A DNA stretch of 11,846 nucleotides from Hemicentrotus pulcherrimus (GCA_003118195.1 BEXV01001734.1:1-11846); one strand, 5' to 3'. Shown: positions 1 to 6,864, counted from the first letter of the stretch. The notes: a model not told the origin generated them from the letters alone. Program-made: numbers and translations.

Positions 1-220
1 GGGGGGGTCCGGGCCGCCCACCCGTAACAATTCTCGATTGTATTGCCATGAATATCCATCCACTTGAAAAGCCTTGTCCCTCCAGTGTCAGAGGAACGAA
101 GAAGCAATTCAAAAATGATAATAATAAAATCAGGTTTTGCGTGATTTCCTGTTGAGAGGAAGAGCATTTCCAGAATGCAAAGTTACAAAAGCATGTTTTA
201 GGACATAATAATTGATATGC
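1..220. other. A/T-rich non-coding DNA with a G/C-rich edge
   Basis: The first 24 bases are a G/C-rich run that starts with seven G and is unlike everything after it, so it may be a contig or assembly edge. The rest is ordinary A/T-rich DNA. At 48-59 there is ATGAATATCCAT, one base from the palindromic POU-like site that recurs later in the window, but here it has no core element beside it. No gene is seen. Confidence 0.5.
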
Positions 221-534
221 CACTTGCGTTGACTGGCAAAATGTTTATCATGATCATCTGTTTTTAGAATTGTTATTGTTTTAAAAATCAAATAGTAAAT
301 GGGACTATCATCAGTCTCACCTTACAACTTGCAGTGACTGGCAAAATTTGAATCGTTTGTTGTTTGTTTGATCACTATTTATTATAATTTATTTCAAATG
401 CATAACGATATCGACTATCAGCGATGAAAACACTTGATGTGTCTTGCAAAATGTTAAACATTTGTTTTTAAAATGATGTATTTTTGGACTGTAGATGGCA
501 CTTCAATATTACCACTTGCAGTGACTGGCAAAAT
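221..534 (+). repeat. Four-copy degenerate direct repeat (ACTTGCAGTGACTGGCAAAA)
   Basis: A ~22-bp word occurs at 221-242, 326-347, 431-452 and 513-534, with start-to-start distances of 105, 105 and 82 bp. Copies 2 and 4 are almost identical, copy 1 differs by a few bases, and copy 3 (ACTTGATGTGTCTTGCAAAA) is the most diverged. Copies 2-4 are preceded by a loosely conserved GACTATCATC, GACTATCAGC or GACTGTAGAT stretch, so the unit is larger than the 22-bp core. The A/T-rich spacers are poorly conserved. This is either an old tandem repeat or a set of spaced binding sites. The ACTTGC/CACTTGA words resemble NK-type homeodomain sites, which is only a suggestion. Confidence 0.75.
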
Positions 535-718
535 ATATAATCGGTATGATTTTTGTTTTTAACACTTCGTTATCGGAAGTATGTCAAAATAATGGTAAAC
601 TCGTGATCTCATGACTACCTTAAAGACCTTTAGGTATATTTAATGTGAATTTAATCATGTTTATCATCTTACTTGATTCTCGCATTTCAAAAGGAATTTA
701 TAAACCCATGTTGATGGT
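535..718. other. A/T-rich spacer
   Basis: Ordinary A/T-rich sequence lies between the four-copy repeat and the SINE. I see no ORF, RNA or repeat here that I can support. Confidence 0.5.
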
Positions 719-931
719 TAGGTGGGTGTGTGTTTTTTGAAGTTTTTTTAACCTGACTGCAAAGAACCATTTGGTTTGCTTTAAGTTAGCAACCAGGGGA
801 CATACGGCTTTAGGTCCTCTCCGAGGGACTTGGTAACGAAGATAAACGAAGGGCACTCTACTACTAGGTTTTGAACCCGTGATCTCACGATTTGGAGACC
901 ACTGCTCTACCACTGAGCCATCACGCGTCCC
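719..931 (-). mobile_element. tRNA-derived SINE, degenerate copy
   Basis: Read on the minus strand, the element starts with a tRNA-like head. Box A is TGGCTCAGTGGTAGAGC (complement of 904-920) and includes a D-stem GCTC/GAGC. Box B is GGTTCAAAACC (complement of 867-877). Together these form an internal RNA polymerase III promoter at normal spacing. The head does not fold into a clean tRNA: the acceptor arms do not pair and the anticodon arm is poor, so this is not a tRNA gene. Downstream is a ~100-bp body with the self-complementary GTCC/GGAC segment near 813-828, resembling the conserved central domains shared by some marine invertebrate SINEs. The tail is A-rich, followed by an ACACACCC run near 719-750. 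I found no clear target-site duplication. A protein reading of 698-949 is an accident of the SINE. Exact family not identified. Confidence 0.8.
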
Positions 932-945
932 ACTTCGCAAGTGGG
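929..945. repeat. Short perfect hairpin at the SINE head
   Basis: CCCACTTCGCAAGTGGG is a perfect 7-bp inverted repeat with a 3-nt loop at the 5' boundary of the SINE on the minus strand. It may be part of the element or the insertion flank. No function is implied. Confidence 0.6.
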
Positions 946-1730
946 TCATAGCACTAGTTGTGTAAATGGGAGATTAAAATCTGCTTGAAGACAAATGTTT
1001 TATTTCAATTTGTAGAAGTGTGCATTTTAACCAAAGCGGTTGTTTTCATGATACTGTACATGCATTAACGCATTGGACTCCCAATCTCAAACCTACAAAA
1101 CAATGTTGAAAGATAAATTAGTTTGACTTCTTTCTCTTTTTGTGAGAGAACTTATCGAATCAGCAGTGGGCGATCACTTCAGAATGTTTATATTACACCC
1201 ATAATAACCTTTCAAATAAATTATAACAAAAATGTGATTGTTCTACTTATCACAGTCATGTACATCTAATAATGCTGGTTTGCTGCCCTCAGACGATAAA
1301 CTTATTTTATGCATCATTCTTTAGAATTTTGCTTTGTATAATTATGTGTGTACGTGTGGTGGTTATTTATACCTGACTGCAATTAATAATGCTTAGTAAT
1401 CAATATAGTGATGAGGAGACCTGCGGGGGTTGGGATTCATACTCGAATAGAAAGAAATCATCCTGTTGATATTTTCTTTGCATCTTATTCTTATCAATCA
1501 TCTTTGTATCTCTGTCACAGTTGTATGAATACTTAATGGGTAGGCGTATCTTCAAAGTGCTTTCGGTAAAGATTGTCCTCGTTACTTATCGATAGTTTAT
1601 CGATTTTCCGGCAGACGGGGACAAGGGGAAACATTTTACATTGTATAGGTTATGAAAAGAAGTGTCCCCACTGCGAAAACCCCGAGAGTCGCAAATGATT
1701 GTTTTGTATTTTGTTTTTACAACTCTGCAT
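946..1730. other. A/T-rich non-coding stretch
   Basis: No gene is recognised. Two minor items are present. ACCTGACTGCAA near 1371-1382 repeats 12 bp from the SINE tail and may be a trace of a second, lost copy. TATCGATA with an overlapping second TATCGAT at 1587-1604 matches the insect DRE palindrome by sequence only. Confidence 0.5.
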
Positions 1731-2009
1731 GGGGGATTAAGGGGGAGAAGTGGTGATATGGAGGGGATGAGAAAGATTGTGGAAGAGAAAGAAGGGAAGG
1801 AGGAGGGGAAAAGGGGAGGAGAAGAAGGAGAAGGAAGAAAAAGATAATCAGAAAGAGGACGAGGAGGAAGAGGAGGAGGATAGGGGGAAATAAGAGGAAA
1901 AGGGGAAGGGAAAGACGGAATGGGGGTAGAAAGAAGAAACATGGGGGTGGTGGAGGAACAGAAAGATGAGGAGGAGGTCTGTAAGGGGGAAGAAGAGAGG
2001 AAGAAGATC
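1731..2009 (+). repeat. Polypurine (G/A) tract, ~280 bp
   Basis: The plus strand is almost pure A and G for about 280 bases, mainly GGA, GAA and GGGGA words with a few interruptions. Several runs of four to six G lie close enough for G-quadruplexes, and the strand asymmetry could support triplex (H-DNA). The Ser/Pro-rich minus-strand readings and Glu/Gly/Arg-rich plus-strand readings across it are compositional and should not be called genes. Confidence 0.9.
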
Positions 2010-2552
2010 ATCATAAAGATTCGATGATAACCGTATAGTAAGACATCGTAGTAATCGTTGTAAAACATTCATTAAAGGGATCCGGTAAATTTGTCTCAGA
2101 TTCTGAAACAAAAATTTTGGATTTAGATCATGATGCAATGATAATTATAAACCTTTAGGTCAGTCAGAAACCCCATGACTTTTACAAGCCGATCGACTGT
2201 CTGATTATCAAGATATTTATGATTGGAATTACTCATTTTGAAAACCGTTCGCCTGACGCTTTTCATAGCACTACAGTCTATTGGGGGAAAACGAGTATGG
2301 TAAAACCGGTCACTCAAAGATTTTTATATTTTTTAGGCACTTCTTGATCATTTTGAAGCGCGATTTTTTTTTAGGGCTTCAACATTACACCTCATCACAG
2401 ACACTGGTAACATGTAGGACCTTGTATCTCAGATTTAGCATTGTTAAACGATCCCTTTTATGGGGAAGGGAGTGAAATAATCCCGGAAATAATATTCTGA
2501 ATGCACCGCACTAGGGGCGTGGGCACTGCTCATGCAGACACAGCAGGGATGT
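2010..2552. other. Non-coding spacer before the element array
   Basis: I see nothing codable. Two 64-codon open readings overlap on opposite strands at 2123-2475 and neither resembles a protein. This stretch shows no recognisable copy of the core element that starts at 2553. Confidence 0.5.
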
Positions 2553-2591
2553 GAAAGTTTATTCACCCATTCACGTTATGAATATGCAAAT
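2553..2591 (+). promoter_or_regulatory. Class I composite site 1
   Basis: The core GAAAGTTTATTCACCC (one mismatch) is followed after 9 nt by ATGAATATGCAAAT, which contains a perfect POU octamer ATGCAAAT. TATAAT follows immediately at 2592-2597 and could serve as a TATA-like box. Confidence 0.65.
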
Positions 2592-2834
2592 TATAATGAT
2601 ATCCTCTTTGAAGTTATCTGATGCACTCATTACAAGTGAACTGGAAAAGGCTTGAAGATGAGAGCAAAAAATGCCGTTATCACAAACGTCCTCCCGACTC
2701 TATAAGCAGACTTTGAAGATTCAGGAAAAGTGCCTGAAATAGATTATTGATTTAAAGACATTTCCGTATAAAAACCATCGCTTGCATCATGCAGATCAAA
2801 ATCTCGTCACCATTAACATCGGCTGTGCACATCA

Positions 2835-2873
2835 GAAAGTTTGTTTACCCTTGCAGCTCATGACTATGCAAAT
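2835..2873 (+). promoter_or_regulatory. Class I composite site 2
   Basis: The core GAAAGTTTGTTTACCC (one mismatch) is followed after 9 nt by ATGACTATGCAAAT within CTCATGACTATGCAAAT: heptamer-like CTCATGA followed by a perfect octamer. TATATT follows. Confidence 0.65.
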
Positions 2874-3273
2874 TATATTGTAATCGGGGAGCTCCAAGTC
2901 ATGAATAGATAGATAAAACAGTTGCGTGTAAAGTAAAGTATTGTCATGGAAATGGAGATAATAGAATTGTGAAGTGAGTGAAACTAAATTGAATGGAACG
3001 GAGAAATAGTTAAGTTAGGAGGATACAATTTGCTATTATTCCGTTAGTGATCGGTTTTGTCATTTTCAAAATGGATTAACGTTGACTGAATGTGTCGTCT
3101 ATTATGAACTGACAAGCATTGACAGAAAGCAAGTCTTCAAATTGAGTTGAATGAAAGAGTAGAAATTGCTTGCTCCAGGAAGCTTGCTATAGTAATGTTG
3201 TTGGAATATTGCGCAATGACTGTACTGGCTTTCTTTGAGATGACCCACGAGTCAAGTCAGAGAGCAAGTGTTT
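2874..3273. other. Spacer between class I sites 2 and 3
   Basis: A 400-bp non-coding spacer, about three unit lengths long. No core copy is recognisable, so intervening units may have been lost or decayed. GATAGATA near 2907 and an AAGCAAGTC word near 3128 are the only notable items. Confidence 0.45.
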
Positions 3274-3312
3274 TAAAGTTTGTTCACCCATTTCGCTCAT
3301 GAATATGTTAAT
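3274..3312 (+). promoter_or_regulatory. Class I composite site 3
   Basis: The core TAAAGTTTGTTCACCC is followed after 9 nt by ATGAATATGTTAAT, a degenerate octamer inside CTCATGAATATGTTAAT. GCAAGTG lies just upstream at 3264-3270. Confidence 0.65.
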
Positions 3313-3411
3313 TTTATTTTTAACACATAATTTAGAATTTATCTTATGTTATTTAGATCATACTGCACTAAGTGACTATCGCAGTTCAGCAACAGTAAGA
3401 CAGTGTCTTCT

Positions 3412-3450
3412 TTAAGTTTGTTCACCCGTGTCCCTCGTAAATAAGCAAAT
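3412..3450 (+). promoter_or_regulatory. Class I composite site 4
   Basis: The core TTAAGTTTGTTCACCC is followed after 9 nt by GTAAATAAGCAAAT. The octamer has drifted (AAGCAAAT) but the spacing is intact. It lies 138 bp after site 3. Confidence 0.6.
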
Positions 3451-3537
3451 CGTACTGCATGAACTGTGTTTTTTTCACGTTATACTGGTACTAGAATTCT
3501 AAATGCAATGTTGCTCCGCAAGTGGGCAGCATCTTCC

Positions 3538-3576
3538 TAAAGTCTGTTCACCGGTTTTCCTCATGAATATGTAAAT
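3538..3576 (+). promoter_or_regulatory. Class I composite site 5
   Basis: The core TAAAGTCTGTTCACCG (three mismatches) is followed after 9 nt by ATGAATATGTAAAT within CTCATGAATATGTAAAT. GCAAGTGGGC lies upstream near 3518. It lies 126 bp after site 4. Confidence 0.62.
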
Positions 3577-3644
3577 TTACCTGCATATTTAAATATTCTT
3601 CATACACTGGTTCAAGCTTACCAAGGGCAAAGCAAGTGGCTTCC

Positions 3645-3679
3645 GAAAGTTTGTTCCCCCATCTCGTGAATATGCAAAT
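3645..3679 (+). promoter_or_regulatory. Class I composite site 6
   Basis: The core GAAAGTTTGTTCCCCC is followed by GTGAATATGCAAAT after only 5 nt, the one clear spacing exception. The octamer is perfect. AGCAAGTGGC lies upstream at 3631-3640. It lies 107 bp after site 5. Confidence 0.65.
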
Positions 3680-3703
3680 TATTATTATTATTATTTTTTT
3701 TTT
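3677..3703 (+). repeat. (ATT)n and poly-T run
   Basis: ATT repeated about six times runs into a T run of about ten, directly after the octamer of site 6. It is a simple repeat. The T run would also stop RNA polymerase III if a transcript began upstream, but none is shown. Confidence 0.8.
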
Positions 3704-3996
3704 AAACAAACGCCATTTCCCTTTCGTTCGTGTATAGGCTACAGCTGGTGCCTAAATTATTATGCATCTGTTCATTGCCAACTATATTGTTGAATTTCCA
3801 GTGGGGGAAAACAAAATCTTGATTTTAATTTCAGAATTAGTCAACACGGAAAGTAAGGTTAATCAGTGATTCCTTGCCATGAAATTATCCAAATATAAAT
3901 AGTAAAAACTTAAAAGAGGAAGGAGAAGAGCTTTATTTATATCGTTCTCTCCGTGTCGCTCAAATGCAGACTCCACCCACAGACAGTGGAATGTGT
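3704..3996. other. Spacer between class I sites 6 and 7
   Basis: A/T-rich spacer of about 290 bp with no recognisable gene or element copy. Confidence 0.45.
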
Positions 3997-4032
3997 GAAA
4001 GTTTGTTCACCCATCATATCATGAATATTCAT
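3997..4032 (+). promoter_or_regulatory. Class I composite site 7
   Basis: This copy matches the 16-bp core consensus exactly. After 8 nt comes ATGAATATTCAT, a perfect 12-bp palindrome of the MORE type that binds POU dimers in vertebrates, in place of the octamer. TATATAATTTAATAT follows near 4040-4055. Confidence 0.65.
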
Positions 4033-4463
4033 ACATCATATATAATTTAATATCTCGTCTGCATCAGTTCATGTTTAGATGCATGTCCCAACCAACTTCC
4101 GTAGGAGCAAGTAGCCTATACAAGCAACTTACATGAAGATGATAATGAATCGGACAATTTCTCCATTTTAATACCCATAATTATTTTCCACTGCAGTAGT
4201 GAAATGATGAGTCTAATAGATGGAATAATCAAGATTTTCCGCTAAAACATATTTCTTAGAAATGCATTCAAGTGATGTGAGCATCTTCAATCCAAATTAT
4301 GATGTTACTTCTCGTTGTTGTTGGTATTTCGGGAAAACCTGGCGAATATTTAGAGGCTTTCCTAGATGTATCATTTGCTTTTAGATTAGTGTCTGATATG
4401 TGAAAAACATGAGGGTAATGCATCCGAGCTCCTTGCATGCATCGCATTTCAAGGCAAACCTCC
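4033..4463. other. Spacer between class I sites 7 and 8
   Basis: Non-coding A/T-rich sequence. A 69-codon open reading on the minus strand ends in this region but has no protein-like features. Confidence 0.45.
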
Positions 4464-4500
4464 GAAAGTTTGTTCACCAGTTATCCTCATGAATATTCAC
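4464..4500 (+). promoter_or_regulatory. Class I composite site 8
   Basis: The core GAAAGTTTGTTCACCA is followed after 9 nt by ATGAATATTCAC inside CTCATGAATATTCAC. It is the last class I site. ATATTATAAT follows at 4501-4510. Confidence 0.65.
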
Positions 4501-4979
4501 GATATTATAATTCGAGCGCCAACTCTATGAATAGACACAATGTACACGATTTGCCATCGCAGATGTGTCCACCAGCATCGGGACAAACCATCTCAACGTT
4601 ACGTTCAAGTACATACTCCATTGCAGCTTCTCGCTCCACCCCCTCATCAAAGGCTCGCATCAATAAGCGTTGTCATGGGAACGATGGCGTAGGGAACCGT
4701 CGTGCATATTATTTTCCAATTTGTCCTGCATTCGGTACTACATACGTGTGTGGATTGAAGGCCTCGGTTGGTGGCCGTGTTATTAGATGCGTTGTAATTG
4801 ATTTTTGTGCTTTAATACACTAATTGTGCTTTAATTGAAGTATAAAGGAGTGCAACATTATCATGTTTTCCATACTATATGTGGATTTTCCTCCCTTCTT
4901 CCGTGGTAAAAACTTAATAAGTTGGATGCCGAACGTCATGTATATACTTACATACCCATACATTTAAACAAAAGAACTA
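4501..4979. other. Non-coding stretch with a less A/T-rich patch
   Basis: The part at 4510-4770 is richer in G and C than its surroundings. A 128-codon plus-strand reading (4437-4823) runs through it, but it begins inside class I site 8 and shows no domain, signal peptide or repeat I can recognise, so I do not call it a gene. If any exon is present in the window, this patch is a reasonable place to test. Confidence 0.35.
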
Positions 4980-5040
4980 CTCTCTCTCTCTCTCTTATTA
5001 AGTGTATTTCAATATGTATGTATAAGAGAGAGAGAGAGAG
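4980..5040. repeat. Perfect (CT)n/(GA)n foldback
   Basis: A 19-nt arm of CT repeats ending TTAT (4980-4998) is exactly complementary to ATAAGAGAG... (5022-5040), with a 23-nt A/T-rich loop. The pairing extends past the dinucleotide run into TTAT/ATAA, so the two tracts look related by inversion and not by independent growth. Confidence 0.85.
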
Positions 5041-5139
5041 AGAGAGAGGGGGAGGGAGAGTGAGGGAGAGTGAGAGAGAGAGAGATAGAGAGAGAGAGAG
5101 GGGTAAAGGGGGAGAGAGAGGTAGAGAAGGGGAAGGTGG
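5022..5139 (+). repeat. (GA)n microsatellite and purine tract
   Basis: About 118 bases of GA repeats with GGG interruptions. The Arg/Glu-rich and Ser/Leu-rich readings on the two strands are compositional. Confidence 0.95.
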
Positions 5140-5314
5140 ATTTATGAAATATAATGCTGTAGGTCTATGGGGGCCTATCTTTGTAGAAATCGATCTCACC
5201 AGAATTCTGAACTATTTTAAAGCAATAGAAATTTTCAATTTCAATTCAATAACAAAATTGTTTTTATTCTTATCTTGAATTACAATTTTTTTTTTCTGTG
5301 GGGATCCTTTTCAC
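5140..5314. other. A/T-rich spacer
   Basis: Non-coding spacer that ends in a run of T (5285-5295). Nothing else is supportable. Confidence 0.5.
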
Positions 5315-5635
5315 AAGCAATTTGATTCTTTGTGGTCCTGACTCCTGACCATATATTTGCTTTGTATTTTGCATGTTTTATGTATTCTTTTTTCTATTGT
5401 ATGTTTTGCTTTTACATTTTGAAGTCCTGTGTGCATTCGGGTACACTTATTTTAAACGAATTAGTTAGAGAGTCACTCAGACCAAGTTATTATCAATATG
5501 CACAGACAATTAATCTTTGTAACGTCCAGAATGACACGAACAATTTCTCAAGGAGTCTGGTCTTATACACGCTTGTTTGTTTGTACTCGGTTTTCAAAAA
5601 TAGCTTGTTCTTGTTTTCGAAAAATATGGTTTTGT

Positions 5636-5667
5636 GTGAATATTGATTAGAGAAAGTTCGTCCATCC
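5636..5667 (+). promoter_or_regulatory. Class II composite site 9
   Basis: GTGAATATTGAT, a MORE-like half-palindrome, lies 4 nt upstream of the core GAAAGTTCGTCCATCC. In class II the order is reversed compared with class I: the POU-like site comes first. Confidence 0.6.
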
Positions 5668-5703
5668 TGTCTTGTGTACTGCTTCTCTCAGACTCTTTAC
5701 TTC

Positions 5704-5735
5704 ATGAATATTCATAAGGGAAAGTTTGTCGACCC
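5704..5735 (+). promoter_or_regulatory. Class II composite site 10
   Basis: The perfect palindrome ATGAATATTCAT (5704-5715), then a 4-nt spacer AAGG, then the core GAAAGTTTGTCGACCC. This is the cleanest class II example. Confidence 0.68.
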
Positions 5736-6098
5736 ACCACTCAAGCCACGATAAACGAAATGAAGCAATTTGCTTCTCCATGGTCCTGAGTGACCGTAAT
5801 TATGTATGCTTTGTGTTTTGCATGTTTTATGTATTCTATTTTCTATTGTATGATTTTCTTTTACATTGTAAAGTCCTGTGTGTATTTGGGGGCACTTTTA
5901 TTTAATGAATTAGTTTTAGTATGCCACTCAGATCATACAAGTTTTATGAATAAATTAATTGCAATGAACAATTTGTTACGTGCCTCATCATACGACCCAT
6001 ACGACACGAACAATTTCCCAAATATTCCGGCTGTTACACGATTGTTTGTTTCTACTTGGTTTTCCAAAAATATATGGTTCTTGTTTTCGATGGTTGGT

Positions 6099-6130
6099 GT
6101 GAATATTGATTAGAGAAAGTTTGTCCATCC
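6099..6130 (+). promoter_or_regulatory. Class II composite site 11
   Basis: GTGAATATTGAT, a 4-nt spacer TAGA, then the core GAAAGTTTGTCCATCC. It is the counterpart of site 9 in the second repeat unit, differing by one base over the whole 32 bp. Confidence 0.62.
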
Positions 6131-6165
6131 TCTTGTAATGTGTACTGCTTCTCGCAGACTCTTCA

Positions 6166-6216
6166 TCATGAATATTCACACGAGGGAAATATTCATGAGG
6201 GAAAGTTTGTCGACCC
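6166..6216 (+). promoter_or_regulatory. Class II composite site 12, doubled POU-like site
   Basis: Two ATATTCA-type sites occur in tandem, TCATGAATATTCAC (6166-6179) and GGAAATATTCAT (6185-6196). A 4-nt spacer GAGG and the core GAAAGTTTGTCGACCC (6201-6216) follow. It is the counterpart of site 10 with an extra half-site inserted. Confidence 0.65.
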
Positions 6217-6755
6217 TCCCCTCAAGCACGATTTAATGATTTGTAATGCCGACACTGTTGAGGGAAAGATGTGCTTTTATGTTCTGTAGGGTTTTTCGGG
6301 CTAGGAAGATGCCCCTTGCCCTTCTATCTAATTACTTCTATCAAATTTCTAATGAAAAAACAAAAAACAAACAACGAACAGAATTCTCTAAATGATAGGG
6401 TTGTCACTTTAGCATTGCAATATCCCCTTTTGTTACACAATGTTTCTATTCATAGCAATTCACTCCAGGCAACAATCGGGCGATGGAAGAACTTGATTTA
6501 ATTTAATTTAATTAAATTAAGGAACTTTACATAACTGTCTTCATCTAAGGAAACACGAACGAACGAACTTCAGGTTCTTCTCTGAAAACTTACTGCATAG
6601 CAATATATTGAAATTGCCGACAATTTCGGATTTATTCGGGGTCTAGTCCCAGTCTCATTCACGCTGAATATTTCGATTGTGTTACACACACATGCAAATA
6701 GATGTTTTGGGTGAAGTTTTGCGTCACATCCGTTGGTGATATGGATATTTAATAT
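6217..6755. other. Non-coding stretch with AT palindrome and lone octamer
   Basis: No gene is seen. TTAATTTAATTAAATTAA (6503-6520) is a perfect 18-bp palindrome formed by short TTTAA repeats. A perfect octamer ATGCAAAT lies at 6692-6699 without a neighbouring core. Confidence 0.5.
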
Positions 6756-6864
6756 TAGGGACTTTTAGATTTGCGTGGACTGATACGTGTGACGTCCATT
6801 CAAGGCAGTGCATTAAAAGGACGTCGATTGTAGCATTGTCTTCGTGCGAATCTAAAAGTCCCTA
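6756..6864. ncRNA. Candidate long RNA hairpin (pri-miRNA-like) or foldback element
   Basis: The arm 6756-6779 pairs with 6841-6864 over 24 continuous base pairs if G-U pairs are allowed. The first 16 pairs (6756-6771) are Watson-Crick, and all four imperfect positions beyond are G-U wobbles. Further in, TGATACG (6781-6787) pairs with TGTAGCA (6829-6835) with one mismatch, and GACGTCC (6791-6797) pairs with GGACGTC (6819-6825). The end loop is 21 nt. A ~40-bp interrupted stem with one open loop fits an animal miRNA precursor in shape, though it is somewhat long. The main alternative is a small DNA transposon (MITE) whose inverted ends have decayed. Strand cannot be decided, although the wobbles as listed apply to the plus-strand RNA. 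Confidence 0.45.

Larger units (their letters stand above)
2553..4500 (+). repeat. Class I composite-element array, eight copies
   Basis: Eight copies of a 16-bp core (best match GAAAGTTTGTTCACCC) begin at 2553, 2835, 3274, 3412, 3538, 3645, 3997 and 4464, all on the plus strand. Each is followed by an octamer-type site, (CTC)ATGAATATGCAAAT or ATGAATATTCAT. The gap between core and ATGAATA is exactly 9 nt in six of eight copies, and 5 and 8 nt in the other two. Start-to-start distances of 138, 126 and 107 bp in the middle point to an old tandem repeat. A GCAAGTG word sits 7-11 nt upstream of the core in three middle units. Spacers outside these elements do not align well. Confidence 0.9.
5315..5762 (+). 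repeat. Diverged ~448-bp tandem repeat, unit 1
   Basis: This unit aligns along its length with 5763-6245. Both begin AAGCAATTTG, pass TGGTCCTGA, a GCATGTTTTATGTATTCT segment, AAGTCCTGTGTG, ACACGAACAATTTC and TTCTTGTTTTCGA, then end with two composite elements and CTCAAGC. By eye the flanks are roughly three-quarters identical, with many small indels. The open readings at 5332-5646 and 5790-6113 look alike only because the DNA is duplicated. They diverge by frameshifting indels, which argues against protein-level selection. Confidence 0.88.
5763..6245 (+). repeat. Diverged ~450-bp tandem repeat, unit 2
   Basis: Second copy of the unit at 5315-5762, slightly longer because of indels, with an approximate right end. 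The two composite elements at its 3' end are better preserved than the body of the repeat. Confidence 0.88.

Noticed and set aside
845..931. A functional tRNA gene on the minus strand
   Set aside because: Boxes A and B are good but the acceptor and anticodon arms do not fold properly, and a SINE body follows. It is a tRNA-derived SINE head.
1371..1382. Second SINE copy, from the shared ACCTGACTGCAA
   Set aside because: Only 12 bp match and no box A, box B or central domain lies nearby.
1587..1604. DREF-type promoter element TATCGATA
   Set aside because: A single site with no supported transcription start nearby. The match is known mainly from insects.
1586..2138. Ser/Pro/Leu-rich minus-strand and Gly/Glu/Arg-rich plus-strand readings
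   Set aside because: They are translations of the polypurine tract and its complement.
2553..4500. A CRISPR array, given the short direct repeats
   Set aside because: Spacers range from about 90 to over 450 bp, repeats are degenerate, there are no cas genes, and the DNA looks animal.
4437..4823. 128-codon plus-strand open reading, the second longest in the window
   Set aside because: It starts inside composite site 8 and shows no domain, signal peptide or repeat I recognise. Readings of this length are expected by chance in 12 kb. Kept only as a place to test for an exon.
4922..5278. Arg/Glu repeat protein and its Ser/Leu-rich antisense counterpart
   Set aside because: Translation of a (GA)n microsatellite.
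5332..6113. Two similar open readings (5332-5646 and 5790-6113) that could look like paralogous genes
   Set aside because: The similarity comes from the DNA-level duplication. Indels shift frame between the copies and the translations are Phe/Leu/Tyr-rich from T-rich DNA.
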